From Ursus arctos (lineage: Eukaryota; Chordata; Mammalia; Carnivora; Ursidae), in NCBI RefSeq assembly GCF_023065955.2, contig NW_026622763.1, positions 80,767,299 to 80,831,298 on the forward strand: 64,000 nucleotides of DNA, given 5' to 3'. A program made the translations under genes and the position numbers. Shown here one piece after another: positions 46,901 through 59,803 of the stretch; the stretch's first letter is position 1, and every line of letters starts with the position of its first letter. Below the pieces are notes generated by a model, which saw nothing but the letters and a program-made list of their open reading frames with translations, was not told the DNA's origin and ran no database searches.

Positions 46901-48581
46901 ACTGATAACCTAAGTGGAGGCCAGTTTTGCAAGGGAAAAACTACATATTTGTACATTAGTTTGGCTTTCCTTAAACTTGCTAACTAATTTTAATAGTTCA
47001 AACAAAAGATGTTAAGATAAGCAGTTGGGTCTGAGATACTCAGAATATGTTTCGATCCTTTATTTAGCGACACTGGTTGAGCTGGTACAGACGCATCCAA
47101 TTACCCTGTTAAGACAAGGATCCAGGATCCTTTTCTATCGTTAATGTTAAAGGAAACATGAATTTCAACTATCTTGTATAAACCATATTTTATTGAAACT
47201 AGATCAGTGTACCATGATTTCACAGATAAAAATGTGTTACTTTAGAATTAATGAAATATAGTGTAACAGTTGGTGTCTAAATGTAGTCTTATTTCAGGGG
47301 CCGTTTTTAACCTGTGGGTACGTTATGATGGTGTTCTGTTGTAATTTCTTTACTTCTAAATTTAAAACAGTAATTCTGTTGAAAAACAAATGGACAAATG
47401 TTTATATTTTTAGTTGCAAAGCAACTTCAACCTTGCCTCATACACAAGCGTATTTTAAGTCCCTTTCTTAAAATGATACTATGGGCCACTAGTTTAAAAT
47501 AATCCTCCAATTTTAATTTAGAAAAAAACTGTCCTACTGATTAGGAAGTAAACAATCAGCTAATATATAAAAATATTCTATTTGGGGATATTGGTGTCTT
47601 TTTTTCCCTATAAAGTAGACACGGTAATTTCCTTAAGTACTGTTAGTAGGCATTCTGGATGCTTTAGGTTTAAGTTTAAAAGCAGGAGATTGTAACGAAA
47701 TAATATACTCAATGATTATGATATGTCATATCTATTGTGATTGCGTCACACAGGGAGGACAGTTCTTACAAATCAAATGACCAAAAGCAGTTAAAAAATT
47801 TTACTACTTTTTTCACATTGGAGACTCTTCTAAATACCATTTTTTTGAGAGAAAAAAGGTTTATATTTAAAATTCATATTACTAAAAATATCAAAGTATA
47901 ATACAGTCCTGATTTTTTTTTAACATTTTGGAAATGTTTATAAGTTCCTGTAGTCATTATTTTAGACAAGCTTGAAAACTTGAAATTGTAAAAATTATAA
48001 TTTAAATTAAATTAGAAATGAATTACTTTCAGAATTTGGTAGGATAACAAGATGTGCCCCTTTGTCAAAATACATTTTGGCTTCATTTGCAGATTAGATG
48101 AAACAGTTGGATGTTTTTGTGTATTCAGGAGTGCATTAAATTCTTTTAATAGTGAAAAATCAAGTTATAACCACAATGAATATTTTATTAATCTTGTCCT
48201 TGTTCAGTATCTTGCATAAATTTTTATTATAATTGTCCCAAGTTATACAGTATGTGGACAATATTGTGTGAAGTGTGTTTTGCATTTGTGCATTTAAATT
48301 ATTTGTGTAATTAGGGCTCTGAGTGACACTTTTTGGTAAAGAGAAACTATATTTAAATATTCAAGCAAGTATATATTTCCATGTAAAGCTAATGTGAAGA
48401 CTAATGTATTTTTTATAATGCAGTTTAAAGAGTAAATTTGTTTTCAAAGTTGCCAAGATAAAATTTATCAAATATTGAAATTTGTCTCTACTTTCTCCTC
48501 ATGTTAAGAAGTTTTTCTGGGAATACTTAAGGAATCGCAGAATAATGAAAACGAGTTCATTTTATAAATGGTCTTAGAGAT

Positions 48582-48587
48582 AATAAA
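48582..48587 (+). terminator. Candidate distal poly(A) signal AATAAA
   Basis: Canonical hexamer with a GT-rich element (TGTTGATGCTGGTGAGG) about 15-30 nt downstream. It is the last good signal before repeat-containing intergenic sequence begins. Confidence 0.45.
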
Positions 48588-48599
48588 TAAGAGAATATA

Positions 48600-49422
48600 A
48601 ATGTTGATGCTGGTGAGGAAATAGTTTAACCAAAGATATACAGGTATGTTCATGGAGTACTTATTTCAAAGGATTAAAATTAAACAACTATTTATTTCTC
48701 TGGTGGAGTAGCGGGTTAGCAACTTTACACTTTGTATACCTGTATCGAAAGAGTCAATGAACAGGACTGAGTTCAGGAGGCAGACGTGAGATCATTACTT
48801 GACACCTGCTGGGAAGAGAGAACTTCAGTGCCTCCAGTATCATAGCGTATGTTATAAAGGACAAGAAAACATGGAAAAGTATACATATGTCACTGAGGTC
48901 GGGGCCTTGGGCCTCAATAGTATTGATTTCTGGGTTTTTCTGGTCCAGGATTCTATTGCTAAGATGTAACAACAGCCTACTCTCTGTGATAAGAAATTAC
49001 TAAAGTAAAAATATGTGATGGGATGTCCATAATCACTAAAGGACTTTTATATATAGAAATAAAATGTGGTACATACTGAAAAATCATGTAATTAGGGAAT
49101 TAACACATCAAAATGTCAACTTGAGAAGATGAGAGGCTGAGGAAGAGTCTCAACATTTCCTTAAACTTTATTTAGACCCAAAATACTAGGGAAATGATGA
49201 GTAAGTTTCCTTTGTTCTTCTTATACTTTATATGTATATTTAAAAAGTCCTCCCAAAATATTTTAAACTACTTACCTTGATTAAGAAATAGGTCTAGGAT
49301 GAACTATGATTTGTTGCTGAATCTTTAAATAAGTATGAACTTATACTTTATTTACGTTTATAATTTATTATATGCATGTTGTTTTTTTACATGCATTTTA
49401 TTTTCTAAGTTTTTAAGCTGGA
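48600..49422. other. No gene seen
   Basis: Downstream flank of ZDBF2. Unclassified AT-rich sequence without supported features. Confidence 0.5.
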
Positions 49423-49455
49423 CGTGCGTGTGTGTGTGCGTGTGCGTGTGCGTGT
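49423..49455 (+). repeat. Interrupted (TG)n microsatellite
   Basis: TG repeats broken by CG steps between 49,423 and 49,455. Confidence 0.9.
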
Positions 49456-49570
49456 ACATCTTGAGCCCTTACTTACTAAGTGCCGGGCATTGTTCTGAGC
49501 TTTTAACCTGTATTATCTCATTTGATCTTCAAAGAGCCCTATGAGTTAGGTACTGTGATTGTCACTAAAT
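49456..49570 (-). mobile_element. MIR fragment
   Basis: 'actaagtgccgggcattgtt', 'tattatctcatttgatcttc' and 'gagttaggtactgtgatt' are antisense MIR. Confidence 0.75.
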
Positions 49571-49599
49571 AGCTCTATGCCTCAATTTTGGGATTACAA

Positions 49600-49860
49600 A
49601 TGAGTTGTTATTTACTGTAATCAAGTGGGGATTACAGTCAATCCCCAGTGCCAGGACACCACTAATCTACTGTCTGTATAGCTTAGCCTTTTCTGGACAT
49701 TTTGTGTAAATGGCATCATACAATATGTGGTGTTTGTGTCTGGCCTTCTTCATTTACTGTAGTGTGTTTGAGGGTCATTCATGTTGTGGCATGTATCAGT
49801 ATTTTGTTCTTTTTTTATTGCTGAATAGTATTTATAATTAGTTTTTAATGAAGCTGGTAA
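49600..49860 (-). mobile_element. L1 3' UTR fragment
   Basis: 'caccactaatctactgtct', 'ggcatcatacaatatgtgg', 'ttgtggcatgtatcagtat' and 'attgctgaatagtattta'. Confidence 0.8.
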
Positions 49861-50409
49861 CAGAATGCTGGTCTCCTGATAAATATGATAAAAAGCTGTT
49901 AGGCTTGAGGCTAGCTGTTCCTTTATGACTCTCATACCTGTTACCCTTGATTATTACCCCAATTCCAAGACCAACTGGATATCTGCCTTTTTAAGTGCCC
50001 TTATCCCATACTTGAATGCTTCATACTTCCTCTGTCTTTGACTCTCACTCCCTGTACTGCCCATCCTGGCATTCTTTTCACTGTGCTCTGTGAATTCTCA
50101 TTTTCACTGTCAACACATTACCGTGTGTTTTCTCAGTCTTTTCACAGTGGATTGCTTGAATGTAACCGAACTGAGAATCACATCCAAGTTAGCCATTCTC
50201 CTAATCTCCACGGGCTGGAGAGCCAGGCAGTGTTGGTGATGGTGCTGGTCGTGGTGAACATTCTTCTTTACAGTTACACTTCTCCAACGCCCCAGTACAC
50301 ACCATCAAAATCAAGAAGTGAGACCACAGACCTCATTTGGATTTTACAGATTGTGCTGAAATTTCCTCTATAGGTCCAGGATTTGACCCAGGACCACACA
50401 GTGTCATGA
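49861..50409. other. No gene seen
   Basis: Unclassified. Contains a 111-codon ORF (50038-50373) without recognisable features. Confidence 0.45.
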
Positions 50410-50640
50410 CTGTTCAGTTTCCTTCTGTATGGAGCAGTTCCTCAGCCTTTCTTTGTATTTAATAACTTGACATTTTGAAGTGTACAAACCAGTTTCTTTG
50501 TGGAATGTCCCTCAGTTTGAGTTTGTCTGGTGTTTCTTTATAGTTAATGCTTTGCGGGGGTGGGGGGGCAGAAATTCTGTGAACTTTTCAATGTATCATA
50601 ACTGCAGCCATGTGATGTCAGTTTGAATAAAAGTGGTGAT
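50410..50640 (-). mobile_element. L1 3' UTR fragment
   Basis: 'gcagttcctcagcctttct', 'gtggaatgtccctcagtttg' and 'ccatgtgatgtcagttt' match the same L1 section as 34,140-34,320. Confidence 0.75.
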
Positions 50641-52014
50641 TGAAAATATCCAGTCTTCGTCTCTATCTTAGAGGAAAAACTTTTAATAATCTGAAATGGG
50701 GGCTCTCATAGCGGGTAAGTTGAGTTATCAATGGTTACATTTTATACAACTGAATTTTGAAACTCTTAGGATGGAAAATTTTGTATATTTATTGTCCAAC
50801 TCATAGATAAGACAGTGGCTTATGTGTCCACTTAACAAATGTTACTCTCCATAACCTCAGTGCCTCTGGTCCTATGCTGAGTCCTCTGGTGGGTGCCGAG
50901 GATCCAAGCATCAACCACACAAGCCTCTAGTTGCTCACTTTCATTCGCTGGTGTGAGTGAAAGAGATTTTCAGTAGTGGTAAGTTAGTGAACATGCAACA
51001 TAATTCTTACACTTTCAAAAGAACGTTAATAAACCTACATAGATAACACAGGATACCGCTCTTTGGATGGAAAAATGTCTCAACTTTCTGCACTGAGACC
51101 ATTTGCAAGGCATTTCTCCTCGTCACCTGGAAAGATTGCTTTCCTATGTTGGCATTGTTATGACTAGTCTCACCTGTGTTGGGTTGATGCATCAAGATGA
51201 GTTGTTACACAGACCCCCTTAGTTATTTGTCTTAGGGCACAGAGAGGACTTCCTAAGGACAAGCTGACATGTGCATCAGCTGTTTAGTTTTTGAGTTGAG
51301 CTCTTGTCAGCTCTTTTGAACTGGAAAAATAGAGGGTTTATTAATTTTTCTTGGAGACTTGTTAATACTGGTCACAGACAATGAATACATGATTCATTAT
51401 CCATTGAGCTGAAATTATTTTACGAGGTGAATGACCACTTGAAAATAGGGTTGTTATCTACCATGATTATTTCACTGTACCAAATGGTGGTAGCCTTGTC
51501 ACTGATTACTACTGTGGTTTCACACAGGGTCCTTCTTATATCTAGAACATATTTAAGTGAGTATTTGAGGGAGCATCGATGGCTCCATAGAGTTAGGGAA
51601 TCCACTTGACCCTTAGAAGTGATAATCTTCGGGTTTTCATTCTGGGTATACTACTTCACGTGTCCATAATCTAGCAGAACTAGAACATTCTTTTCCTACA
51701 GAGGAAGAATCTCAAGTCAAATATGACAAATTGCATGACAATGTATGACATGTGACAGTCTTTTGAGAACAAACAGTAACCCCCAAATTTGCCCAGCATA
51801 AACAGTAGTGACTGCCAGGTAGCATTTGGAGCTAGGACTTTTCTTCAGCTGTGCTGACTGACTGTGAGGTGGCTAACATGAGGGTAGTTCTAAGTGGCAG
51901 AATAAGAGGGGTGGTGTGTGTGGGGGGGGGGGTAGTAAAAAAAAATCACAGAATAAAAAAACGAAATTTTTGTAGTTTCTATAACCAAGTGGTCCTTTTA
52001 AAAGTTGATCATAG
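50641..52014. other. No gene seen
   Basis: Unclassified intergenic sequence. A G-run (about 10 G) lies near 51,921. Confidence 0.5.
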
Positions 52015-52087
52015 CGATCCCAGGAACCCGGGATCATGACCTGAGTGGAAGGCAGATGCTTAACCGACTGAGCCACCCAGGCGCCCC
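52015..52087 (-). mobile_element. CAN-SINE, head only
   Basis: Only the tRNA-related end survives: 'gggatcatgacctgagtgga ... gccacccaggcgcccc'. The CT body and tail are absent. Confidence 0.88.
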
Positions 52088-52129
52088 TAAATGATTTTAA
52101 CATTTAAAACATTTTTAAAATTTATTTTT

Positions 52130-52830
52130 ATTATATTTTATATGACCATTTTATTGAAATAGAATTCATATACCATAGAATTTACCCATTTAGAGTACAA
52201 TTCAATGGTTTTTAGTATATTCACAGAGTTGTGTAGCCATTGCCACAATCCATTTTACAACATTTTTGTCAATGAAACCCCATGCACACCAGCAGTCAAG
52301 TAATTGCATTTGAAACCAAAAAGAAACCCCAGGGGCACCTGGGTGGCTCCGGCGGTTAAGCGACTGCCTTCGGCTCAGGTCATGATCCTGGAGTCCAAGG
52401 ATTGAGTCCCGCATTGGGCTCCCTGCACAGTGGGGAGTCTGCTTCTCCCTCTGACCCTCCCCCTCCTCATGCTCTCTCTCACTCTCTCTTAAGTAAATAA
52501 ATAAAATTAAAAAAAAAAAAAGAGAGAGAAACCCCATACTTGTTCACAGTTGCCTTCCACTCCCTCAACCTCCATTTATCCCAGCTTCCCAGAAGTCACT
52601 AATCTGCTTCCTGTCTCTACGGATTTGCCTATTCAGGCCATTTTATGAAAACAGGATCATATGATATGTGGTCCATATGTGACTGGCTTCTTTCAGCTAG
52701 CATAACGTTAAAGTTCATCTATGTTGTAGCATCGATTGTTACTACATTTCTTTTTATCATCAAGTAACATCTCATTGTATGGATAGATCACATTTAATTT
52801 ATCCCCTCATCAGGTGATGGGTGCCAGCCC
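52130..52830 (-). mobile_element. L1 3' UTR, split by a SINE
   Basis: 'ttattgaaatagaattcata', 'gtacaattcaatggttttta', then after the SINE 'gaagtcactaatctgcttcc', 'gatcatatgatatgtggtc' and 'ttcatctatgttgtagcat'. A continuous antisense L1 once the SINE is discounted. Confidence 0.85.
52331..52527 (+). mobile_element. CAN-SINE inserted in L1
   Basis: Complete sense copy, 'ggggcacctgggtggctccg' to an A/AG tail. Target duplication agaaacccc on both sides. Confidence 0.94.
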
Positions 52831-52844
52831 TGATTCTTAATGGC

Positions 52845-53045
52845 GGCTCTGGTCTCACCTCCTCCAAGGCGGCCTTTCCTGGCTCACCTCTGCCACAGAA
52901 CCGTGAACGTATCTTTTCTCAATCTAACGCTTGACCATAACATGGTGAGGGCAGGAATACGCCTTTCATTTCTGCATTCCTGCAACGTGGCAACTGGCCT
53001 AGCTTGGTGTCGCCCACCTTCAGCCGTCCCTTCTGGGTGAATTTT
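52845..53045 (+). mobile_element. L2-like fragment
   Basis: 'ctcacctcctccaaggcggc' and 'ctttcctggctcacctc' resemble the L2 3' region. Confidence 0.5.
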
Positions 53046-53312
53046 GCACATCTTTATACCATCTATGTTATTATTTATATTGAGAGATTAATAAAATAAA
53101 GGAGAAAGCAAGAATATTTAATAAACATCCATGTTGCTTTCATCTAGGTTACTAACGTCGTGTTATAGTTCCTTCAAGTCACTTCTTATTTACAAAAAAG
53201 GAATTGAAACTTTTAATAATTTTTATTCCCTTAGCTCATCAATTTTAGCCATATTCCTTCCTCTCTTCTCTTCTTTCTGAGGGAGAAATTTTTAGGGAAA
53301 AGTGTCAAGAGT
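53046..53312. other. No gene seen
   Basis: AT-rich unclassified sequence. Confidence 0.45.
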
Positions 53313-53403
53313 GGGGGCTGGATGGCTCAGCCTCTCCCTCTGCCTGCTGCTCTCCCTTCTTGGGCTTTCTCTCCCTAATAAATAAATAAAATCTTAAAAA
53401 AAA
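53313..53403 (+). mobile_element. CAN-SINE, internally deleted
   Basis: Head 'gggggctggatggctcag' joined directly to the CT-rich body and an 'aaataaataaaatctta' tail; about 100 bp of the middle is missing. Confidence 0.85.
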
Positions 53404-53713
53404 TTAACAGTAACTAGTAATAAAATAGAACAATTCTAACAATACACTGTAACAGAAGTTATGTGAATGTAGTCTCTTTTAAAATATCTTACCGTAATCT
53501 CACCCTTCTTGCATTGCTGTGAGATGATAAAACACCCACGCGAGGAGGTGGGGTGAATGGCGGAGGTTAATGAAGTCCAGTGAGGCTACGATTGACCTTC
53601 TGGGGACTCGCCAGCGGGCAGCCATTGGCTTCCAGACCCAGGTTGACCGCGGGGAACTGAGCCTGCCGAGGAGGGCAAACTGCCCTATAATCACTTAGTG
53701 TATTCTTGCCACT

Positions 53714-53925
53714 TTTTAAAAAGATTTATTTATTTATTTGAGAGAGAGAGAGCAGAGGAGAGAGAGAGAGAACAGGAGCGGGGGTTAGGGGTGAAGGTCA
53801 GAGGCAGAGGGAGAAGCAGGCTCCCCGCTGACCAGGGAGCTCGATGTGGGACTCGATCCCAGGACCCCGGGATCATGACCTGAGCTGAAGGCAGACGCGC
53901 AACCGACTGAGCCCCCCACACTCCT
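53714..53925 (-). mobile_element. CAN-SINE
   Basis: Antisense copy with a long GA-rich body and 'gatcatgacctgagctga' near the head. Confidence 0.93.
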
Positions 53926-56115
53926 AATTTATAAATTAAACTTTATTGTCGGTGTGGATGCCTAGGAGAACACAGTAGATAGAGAGCCCCGTCCTCTCCA
54001 TGGTTTCAGGCTTCCGAGAGCGGTCTTGGAACGTATGCCCTGCAGATAAGGGGCAAAGCAACCGTCTCTGCAGACTTTTGAACAAAAGCACAAAGCCCGC
54101 ACAGAGGAGGCCGCGCATGGGTCCCTGCAGGGCACTCACCCTAATTCAGACAGACATGCCTCTATTTGGAGATAACTTCTTTCAGAGAGAACACGTATGA
54201 AGTTCCTGTTAAACGAATGATGTCGATGAGGATTATTTTGAAGAAAAATGGCCACTTCATTTTAGGTGTTAAACAAGGATGACTGGCTCCTTCTCCGACA
54301 ATGTTGTTATACTCTTTCCAAATGATGTGGCTTAAGTTATATAAACTTAAACTCTCTGGAATACGTGTGTTCTTTTTTCTACGTCCTTTTCAATCATGAA
54401 GCAGCTAATTCTGCTTGCCCTTGGTGAGACTATGGGCAAAAATTCCTTTTCGTTACGTGCAAGCTTATTGTGGCCACAGATCTTTTGTTCAACAGGCTAA
54501 GTCCTTAAAGTACTATTGGTCCGATTCAGTGAGTTAAATTACCCAAAGTAATAACCATGAGGCCTGATATTGTTCCTCAACCCTCCCGTCCAATGGAAGA
54601 GCTTGTGACAGAGTTTTCGATAAGTGACCTTTGTCCCAGACATACAGAAAGGTTTACATTACATAGAACTTAGGGCTTGGCATTCATGCCAAAGGAATTC
54701 TCTTTTCCTTCAGAACCACAACGGAACTGTGTGGAAATTGTTCAGGAAATATTTGCTTGAGAGGCAAGTGCCTGATGATCACTAGCGGCCCTGAGTGCTC
54801 GTCCTGGGAAGACGTAAGCAGAGGCCACTCTGCCTGTGAATCACGCCAGCCGCTGAGTGACCTGGTCAGGGAGAATATCACAGTAGGCTCGGCTCATCTC
54901 TGTCTCCTCACTTCTTTCTTGGCCACCATATCCCAATGCAAAGTTGTATTAAATATTTACTTATAGTTTCCCGCATCTCCCTTCCTGTAGCCACTAACCT
55001 GGTCTTGAACTCCTTCACCTTACGCCTAATGGATTCTAAAAGAGGCCAGGGTCTCTGGAATGACAGAATGAAGACCTCTATAAATCTTCCCTTCCATAAA
55101 AACAAGGGAAATACTGAGAAAATATGTCAAAATCAACTTTTTCACAACTCGGGACATTAACCAAAGGCTTGCAATCCTACGAGGAATGCTCACTCAGGAA
55201 AAACTGCTGCATCTCAGTAGGAATGGTGGGCTTTGTGGCGTTTTAACCTGTCCCGCTCCCCTTCCCCTTTCCCCAGAGCCGCTGTCGTGTTGTACACCCG
55301 CAGCCCTGCGGCTCCTGGAGGGGCCAGAGTGTGTATCGAGCTCCCCAAGAATCCTGCCTCTGGAACATTGACTCTATTTCATCTGCCCATCCTGCGGCTC
55401 CCCAGAGGAAAACCCATGAGGGGAGTGGCTTTTTCTGTTGTTGTTTTTTATTTATTTTTTGTCCTTTTTCGAGTTTAATCTGCAGAACAGCCCCCTCCTC
55501 AGGGCCCTTGTCGATGACCACCAGCAGCAATCGTGTCACGCCACAGCTGTGATACCAGTTGGGGCAAACAAGAGCCTGGCCCAAACTTAAAAGGCAGATC
55601 TGGGGAACGAGGTGTCCGTAGGAGGGCTTGAAAAGCTCTGATATATTTCTGGGGTTCTAAAAGGCTCTGCAAATGTGCAAGGCTGTGTGCATGCCTGGAA
55701 AAGACCCGAGAGGATCCCCAGGCTCTCACCTCTGGCTGGCTGGAGCTGGCTGGAGGCCCTGCGCAAGGAGGTGACGGTAGGGCAGAATTATAAACAGCCT
55801 GCCTGTCGAGGTCATGCCCCAACATACCTACACACACAGCTTCTCACAAAAGGTGGCAATTCCTATTGGTTCAAGGCATTTCAGGAAATCTCTGGCCAAT
55901 CATTAGCTGACCATGAAGCTAATTGAAAGGAGAATTCAGTGGCTGTGCATTCTAGAGAATAAAGGATTTATAAAATTAGTCTCTATAGAAAAGCCACTAG
56001 TATAATCTAGTATAACAAACAGCAGCCCCGACAACAATGAAACAGCAGCAACAGACACTGGGGTGGGGGAAGCCTGATTTCCAGAGTTGTCATATTATCT
56101 AAAATGTCTACTTTA
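53926..56115. other. No gene seen
   Basis: About 2.2 kb of moderately GC-rich sequence. Several ORFs of 60-113 codons on both strands lack recognisable domains or convincing splice signals. May hold ancient repeats I cannot place. Confidence 0.45.
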
Positions 56116-56212
56116 TTAAAAAAAATTAAGTAACCTCTACACCCAACATGAGGGTTGAACTTGCAACTCTGAGAGCAAGGGTCACATACCCTTCTCACTG
56201 AGCCAGTCAGTC
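56116..56212 (-). mobile_element. CAN-SINE, short subfamily
   Basis: Antisense short copy: 'aaattaagtaacctctacac', 'atgagggttgaacttgca', 'actgagccagtcagtcac'. Confidence 0.85.
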
Positions 56213-56712
56213 ACTTTTCAATAAAATGTACACTTTTCAATAAAAAATGTCTATATAGATGCAAAGAAACAGGAAAGCATGGCCCATGCCCAGGGGAAAA
56301 AACCGCACTCTTAGAAAACTATTCCTGAGAGGTCTGAATTTTGGACTTACATTTCTAAGATAAATATAAACATGAATACTTATAAATTTTAATATTATAA
56401 ATACATAAATGTAAATAACTAAAGGAAACCATATCTAAAGAATTAAAGTGTGAGAACAATGCTTCACCAAATAGTATCAATAAAGGGAAATTGAAAAAAA
56501 AAAACACAACCAGATAGAAGTTCTGGAGTTGAGAAGTCTTTTCAGTAAAATTTTTCTATAAAAAACACAAATATTGTGTCCTCCTTACTAAGTAGGCTCC
56601 TTCAGGATGTAATGCTTATCATGCACATTACATTTTTGCGTCTCTCCGTGGGTCTAGTGTAATACCTGGTTTTCCTGCTTAGCACTTAGCATACACACAT
56701 ACACCCACATAT
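56213..56712. other. No gene seen
   Basis: AT-rich sequence, including a duplicated 'cacttttcaataaaa' near 56,213 and 56,232. No gene. Confidence 0.45.
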
Positions 56713-56937
56713 ATATATATATTTTAAATATCTTATTTATTCATTTGAGAGAGAGAGAAAACATAAGCAGGGGAGAGGGGTAGAGGGAAGGGAAGAAGCA
56801 GACTCCCCACTGAGCATGGAGCCCGATGTGGAGCTTGGTCCCAGGACCCTGGGATCATGACCTGAGCCGAAGGCAGACGCTTAATGACTGAGCCACCCAG
56901 GTGCTCCTCAAATAAATAAAATCTTTAAAAAAAAAGG
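56713..56937 (-). mobile_element. CAN-SINE with an inverted tail copy at its head
   Basis: 56,720-56,909 is an antisense SINE. Its head is followed directly by 'caaataaataaaatcttt' and an A-run, a sense-strand SINE tail. The ends therefore form an imperfect inverted repeat of about 25 bp. Confidence 0.88.
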
Positions 56938-56964
56938 TTTAAAAAGTAAATTATAAGCAAACTA

Positions 56965-57130
56965 ATGAATGAAAGAAGCTATCATTTGATGAGCATCTGC
57001 TGCATACTATCTCTGTGCTCACTTTTTATATATATTATCCAAATTAGTCTTTACAATCACTCCAGCATGGGTGTCATTATCTCTACAATCCCGATGAATT
57101 TCCTTATCTTGGAGGTGGTAAAGACCATGA
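56965..57130 (-). mobile_element. MIR fragment
   Basis: 'gatgagcatctgctgcata', 'attatccaaattagtctt' and 'tcattatctctacaatccc' resemble antisense MIR. Confidence 0.6.
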
Positions 57131-58438
57131 GTATAATTGGTTTGGTTAGCGTACTATTTGCAGGCTAACGATCAGATCATCTCGAAGTCAGGAAATTCTG
57201 GACCTCCCTGGTTCTCCCTACTGAGTACTGTTGGTTGGGTGTTTGGTTTCCTCCTACCCTTTGCAACTAAGCATCCACAGAATTCCAGATGTTTATTTGA
57301 GTCTTTACATACGACTCACAGTGATAGAATTTATGTGGGGTTTGCAGACGAAGGATTGCACATGGCACTCTAGCACCCTTACACACCCCCACATAAGTCA
57401 TGTCTGCAAAAGTCCGAGCTACAGCTAATCTGATGGCAGAATGCTTTATTATTCTCCCACAACATGAGAGGACAGGAGGTCTGTGATGAGGTGGTCCAAG
57501 GCCATCACCCCTGAGCTCCTCATTGCTGTGGGGATACAGTGAGGTATGGAGTTTTCTGCCATGCCCCTTTGGAATATAGCTGCACACTATACAACGTCTA
57601 GCTGCAGTCTAGAATTTGCTCTGCAGCACCGGGACACCCCACGGTGTATTGCTGCAATCTTCTGTCTCTTATTATTTGGGGTTCATCCTCTTTGTTGTGT
57701 GGGACAAGGATGACAGGGAGCTGGAGTTTTGGCTACTCTTTTGCGGTGTGTAAGTTATAAACCACCTAACTTTAAAAAGGGCTAGTGTGTTTTTACCACT
57801 TGAATCTGTCAGCTGGTCTTGGCCTTGGCCCTCCTTGCTGCTGTGTGCTTTACAGGGCCCTGATCCCGGGGTGGGGGTCCTCTCCACCCAGACCTGTGGG
57901 GTGCCTCTCCCTCCGCTGGCTATGCCTTCCCTCCTCTGTGGAACTCAGTCTGTAGGCTTTGAAGTCCAGATCCTGGTTGTTTCTCCTAGATTCCTTTTAA
58001 TTTTTAAGACTTTGTGGGGTGGGGTCTGAGTCACTGTCTTTTTTTTTTTTTTTTTTGTCTTTTTTTTTTCAATTTGGAAGTTGAGTAGAAGGAGATGCTA
58101 AGAATTGGTGAGGGAAAAATTTACTGAGACATACACACTTGGAGTGGCAGCCTGCTCTTTTTTCCTTATGATTGGCCTTGAAAAAAAAAACATGTATATA
58201 TTATATATATAATTAATAGCTTTAATTATTTATAAAACATATATTAAAATTCAAACACCTAGCATTGGGATTCTGGAAGGGTTCATCTCTTTTCAGTTCC
58301 CACACAGCTTTTGACTTCTTTTTTTTTTTTTTTAATTTACTTCTTATTATGTGGAAGAGAAGTCTTTTTCCCTTCCTTGAATTTCATTAAAAAATCCTCT
58401 CAAAAAAATCCTCTCTAATAACTTGATATTGCAGAATG

Positions 58439-58441
<3 letters not shown>
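57131..58441. other. No gene seen
   Basis: Unclassified sequence with long T-runs near 58,040 and 58,318. No supported gene. Confidence 0.45.

Positions 58442-58482
<41 letters not shown>
58442..58482 (+). repeat. (TG)n microsatellite
   Basis: About 20 perfect TG units. Confidence 0.97.
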
Positions 58483-58485
<3 letters not shown>

Positions 58486-59349
58486 CATATGTGTGTTTTT
58501 TCTTAGGAGAGGTAGGGGAGAGGAAAAAACCTCTTAAATGAGAGAAAACTGAGACATAGAGAGGGAAGAGCAATTACTATCGATCAGTGACTGTGGAGGG
58601 AACACCGTGTCCCTCCGCAGCTTCTCGGCTGTGGCTCGTCTGCATCCTGGGCGGAGGCTTCTGAGGACACGGGTGTTTGGGGACTAGTTTTCCTTCAGGC
58701 TGGTCACTGGAGAGTACAAGGCACTTTAGCTCCTTTCTCAGAGCGCCGTGAGGGGGAGGGTTGTGGCCATTAGAAATATTTAGTTCTAGAACATCTCCGG
58801 CTAACCTGAAAGTCATTTGAAAGATTTACTTATGGATATTTAAGTCAGAGATGTTGACTGACTTTTCGTTACCAAAACCAAAAATGAAAACACAAGTGTA
58901 AGAAATTTAAGGTAGCCAATTAGATAAATTCAGCTGTTTATTGTAGAAAATGGTGAAGCTATGAAGGAGCAAACCGGAACAATTAAAATGACTCATAGTC
59001 CCATCGTCCCAGAAATAACAGTTGGTATTTTGGTGTATGTTCTCCCAGATACACGTTTTATGGGATGATCCTATCACTAGTGTATGAAGTATTGTTTTGT
59101 AACTGGCTTCCCTCCTCCGACTGCATATACTGTGAAGATCTTTCCTTGCCATATTTTCTATGACGTCCTCCTTAATGGCTGTGCAGTATTGCATTGCATG
59201 GATAGCCAAATGTTCATGTGATTGGTTCTAGATTGTCATATATTAGGTTGTTCTCAGTTTATTTTTGCAAGTATAAAAACCCTGCAACTAATATTCTTAT
59301 GAATAAAGCTTTTTGAATATCCATGATAATCTACTTGGGATAAATTCTT

Positions 59350-59553
59350 TTTTTTTTTTTTTTTTTTTAAAGATTTTATTTATTTATGTGACAGAGAGAC
59401 AGCCAGCGAAAGAGGGAACACAGCAGGCGAGTGAGAGAGGAAGAAGCAGGCTCCCAGCGGAGGAGCCCGATGTGGGACTCGATCCCGGAACGCCGGGATC
59501 ACGTCCTGAGCCGAAGGCAGACGCTTTAACGACTGCGCTACCCAGGCGCCCCA
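59350..59553 (-). mobile_element. CAN-SINE, young subfamily
   Basis: Complete; target duplication acttgggataaattctt (59333-59349 and 59554-59570). Confidence 0.96.
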
Positions 59554-59607
59554 ACTTGGGATAAATTCTTAAAAGTGGAAGCTAGATCAAAGCCTATGTG
59601 CATTTTT

Positions 59608-59803
59608 TTTTAAAGATTTTATTTACTTATTTGACAGAGAGAGACAGCCAGCGAGAGAAGGAACACAAGCAGGGGGAGTGGGAGAGGAAGAAGCAGGCTC
59701 CCAGCGGAGCAGGGAGCCTGATGCGAGGCTCGATCCCAGGACCCTGGGATCAGGCCCTGAGCCTAAGGCAGACGCTTAACGACTGAGCCACCCAGGTGCC
59801 CCT
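59608..59803 (-). mobile_element. CAN-SINE, young subfamily
   Basis: Complete; target duplication cctatgtgcattttt (59593-59607 and 59804-59818). Same orientation as, and 54 bp from, the previous copy. Confidence 0.96.

Larger units (their letters stand above)
45904..48590 (+). other. ZDBF2: Probable ZDBF2 3' UTR
   Basis: AT-rich, free of recognisable SINEs or L1, and without ORFs of note. AATAAA signals occur at 46895-46900 and 48582-48587; the latter is followed by a GT-rich stretch and would give a 2.7-kb 3' UTR, close to what I recall for human ZDBF2. A further AATAAA near 50627 lies in an L1-derived segment and is less likely. Confidence 0.6.

Noticed and set aside
50038..50373. 111-codon ORF downstream of ZDBF2
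   Set aside because: No recognisable domain, no CpG island and no splice context; within the length expected by chance.
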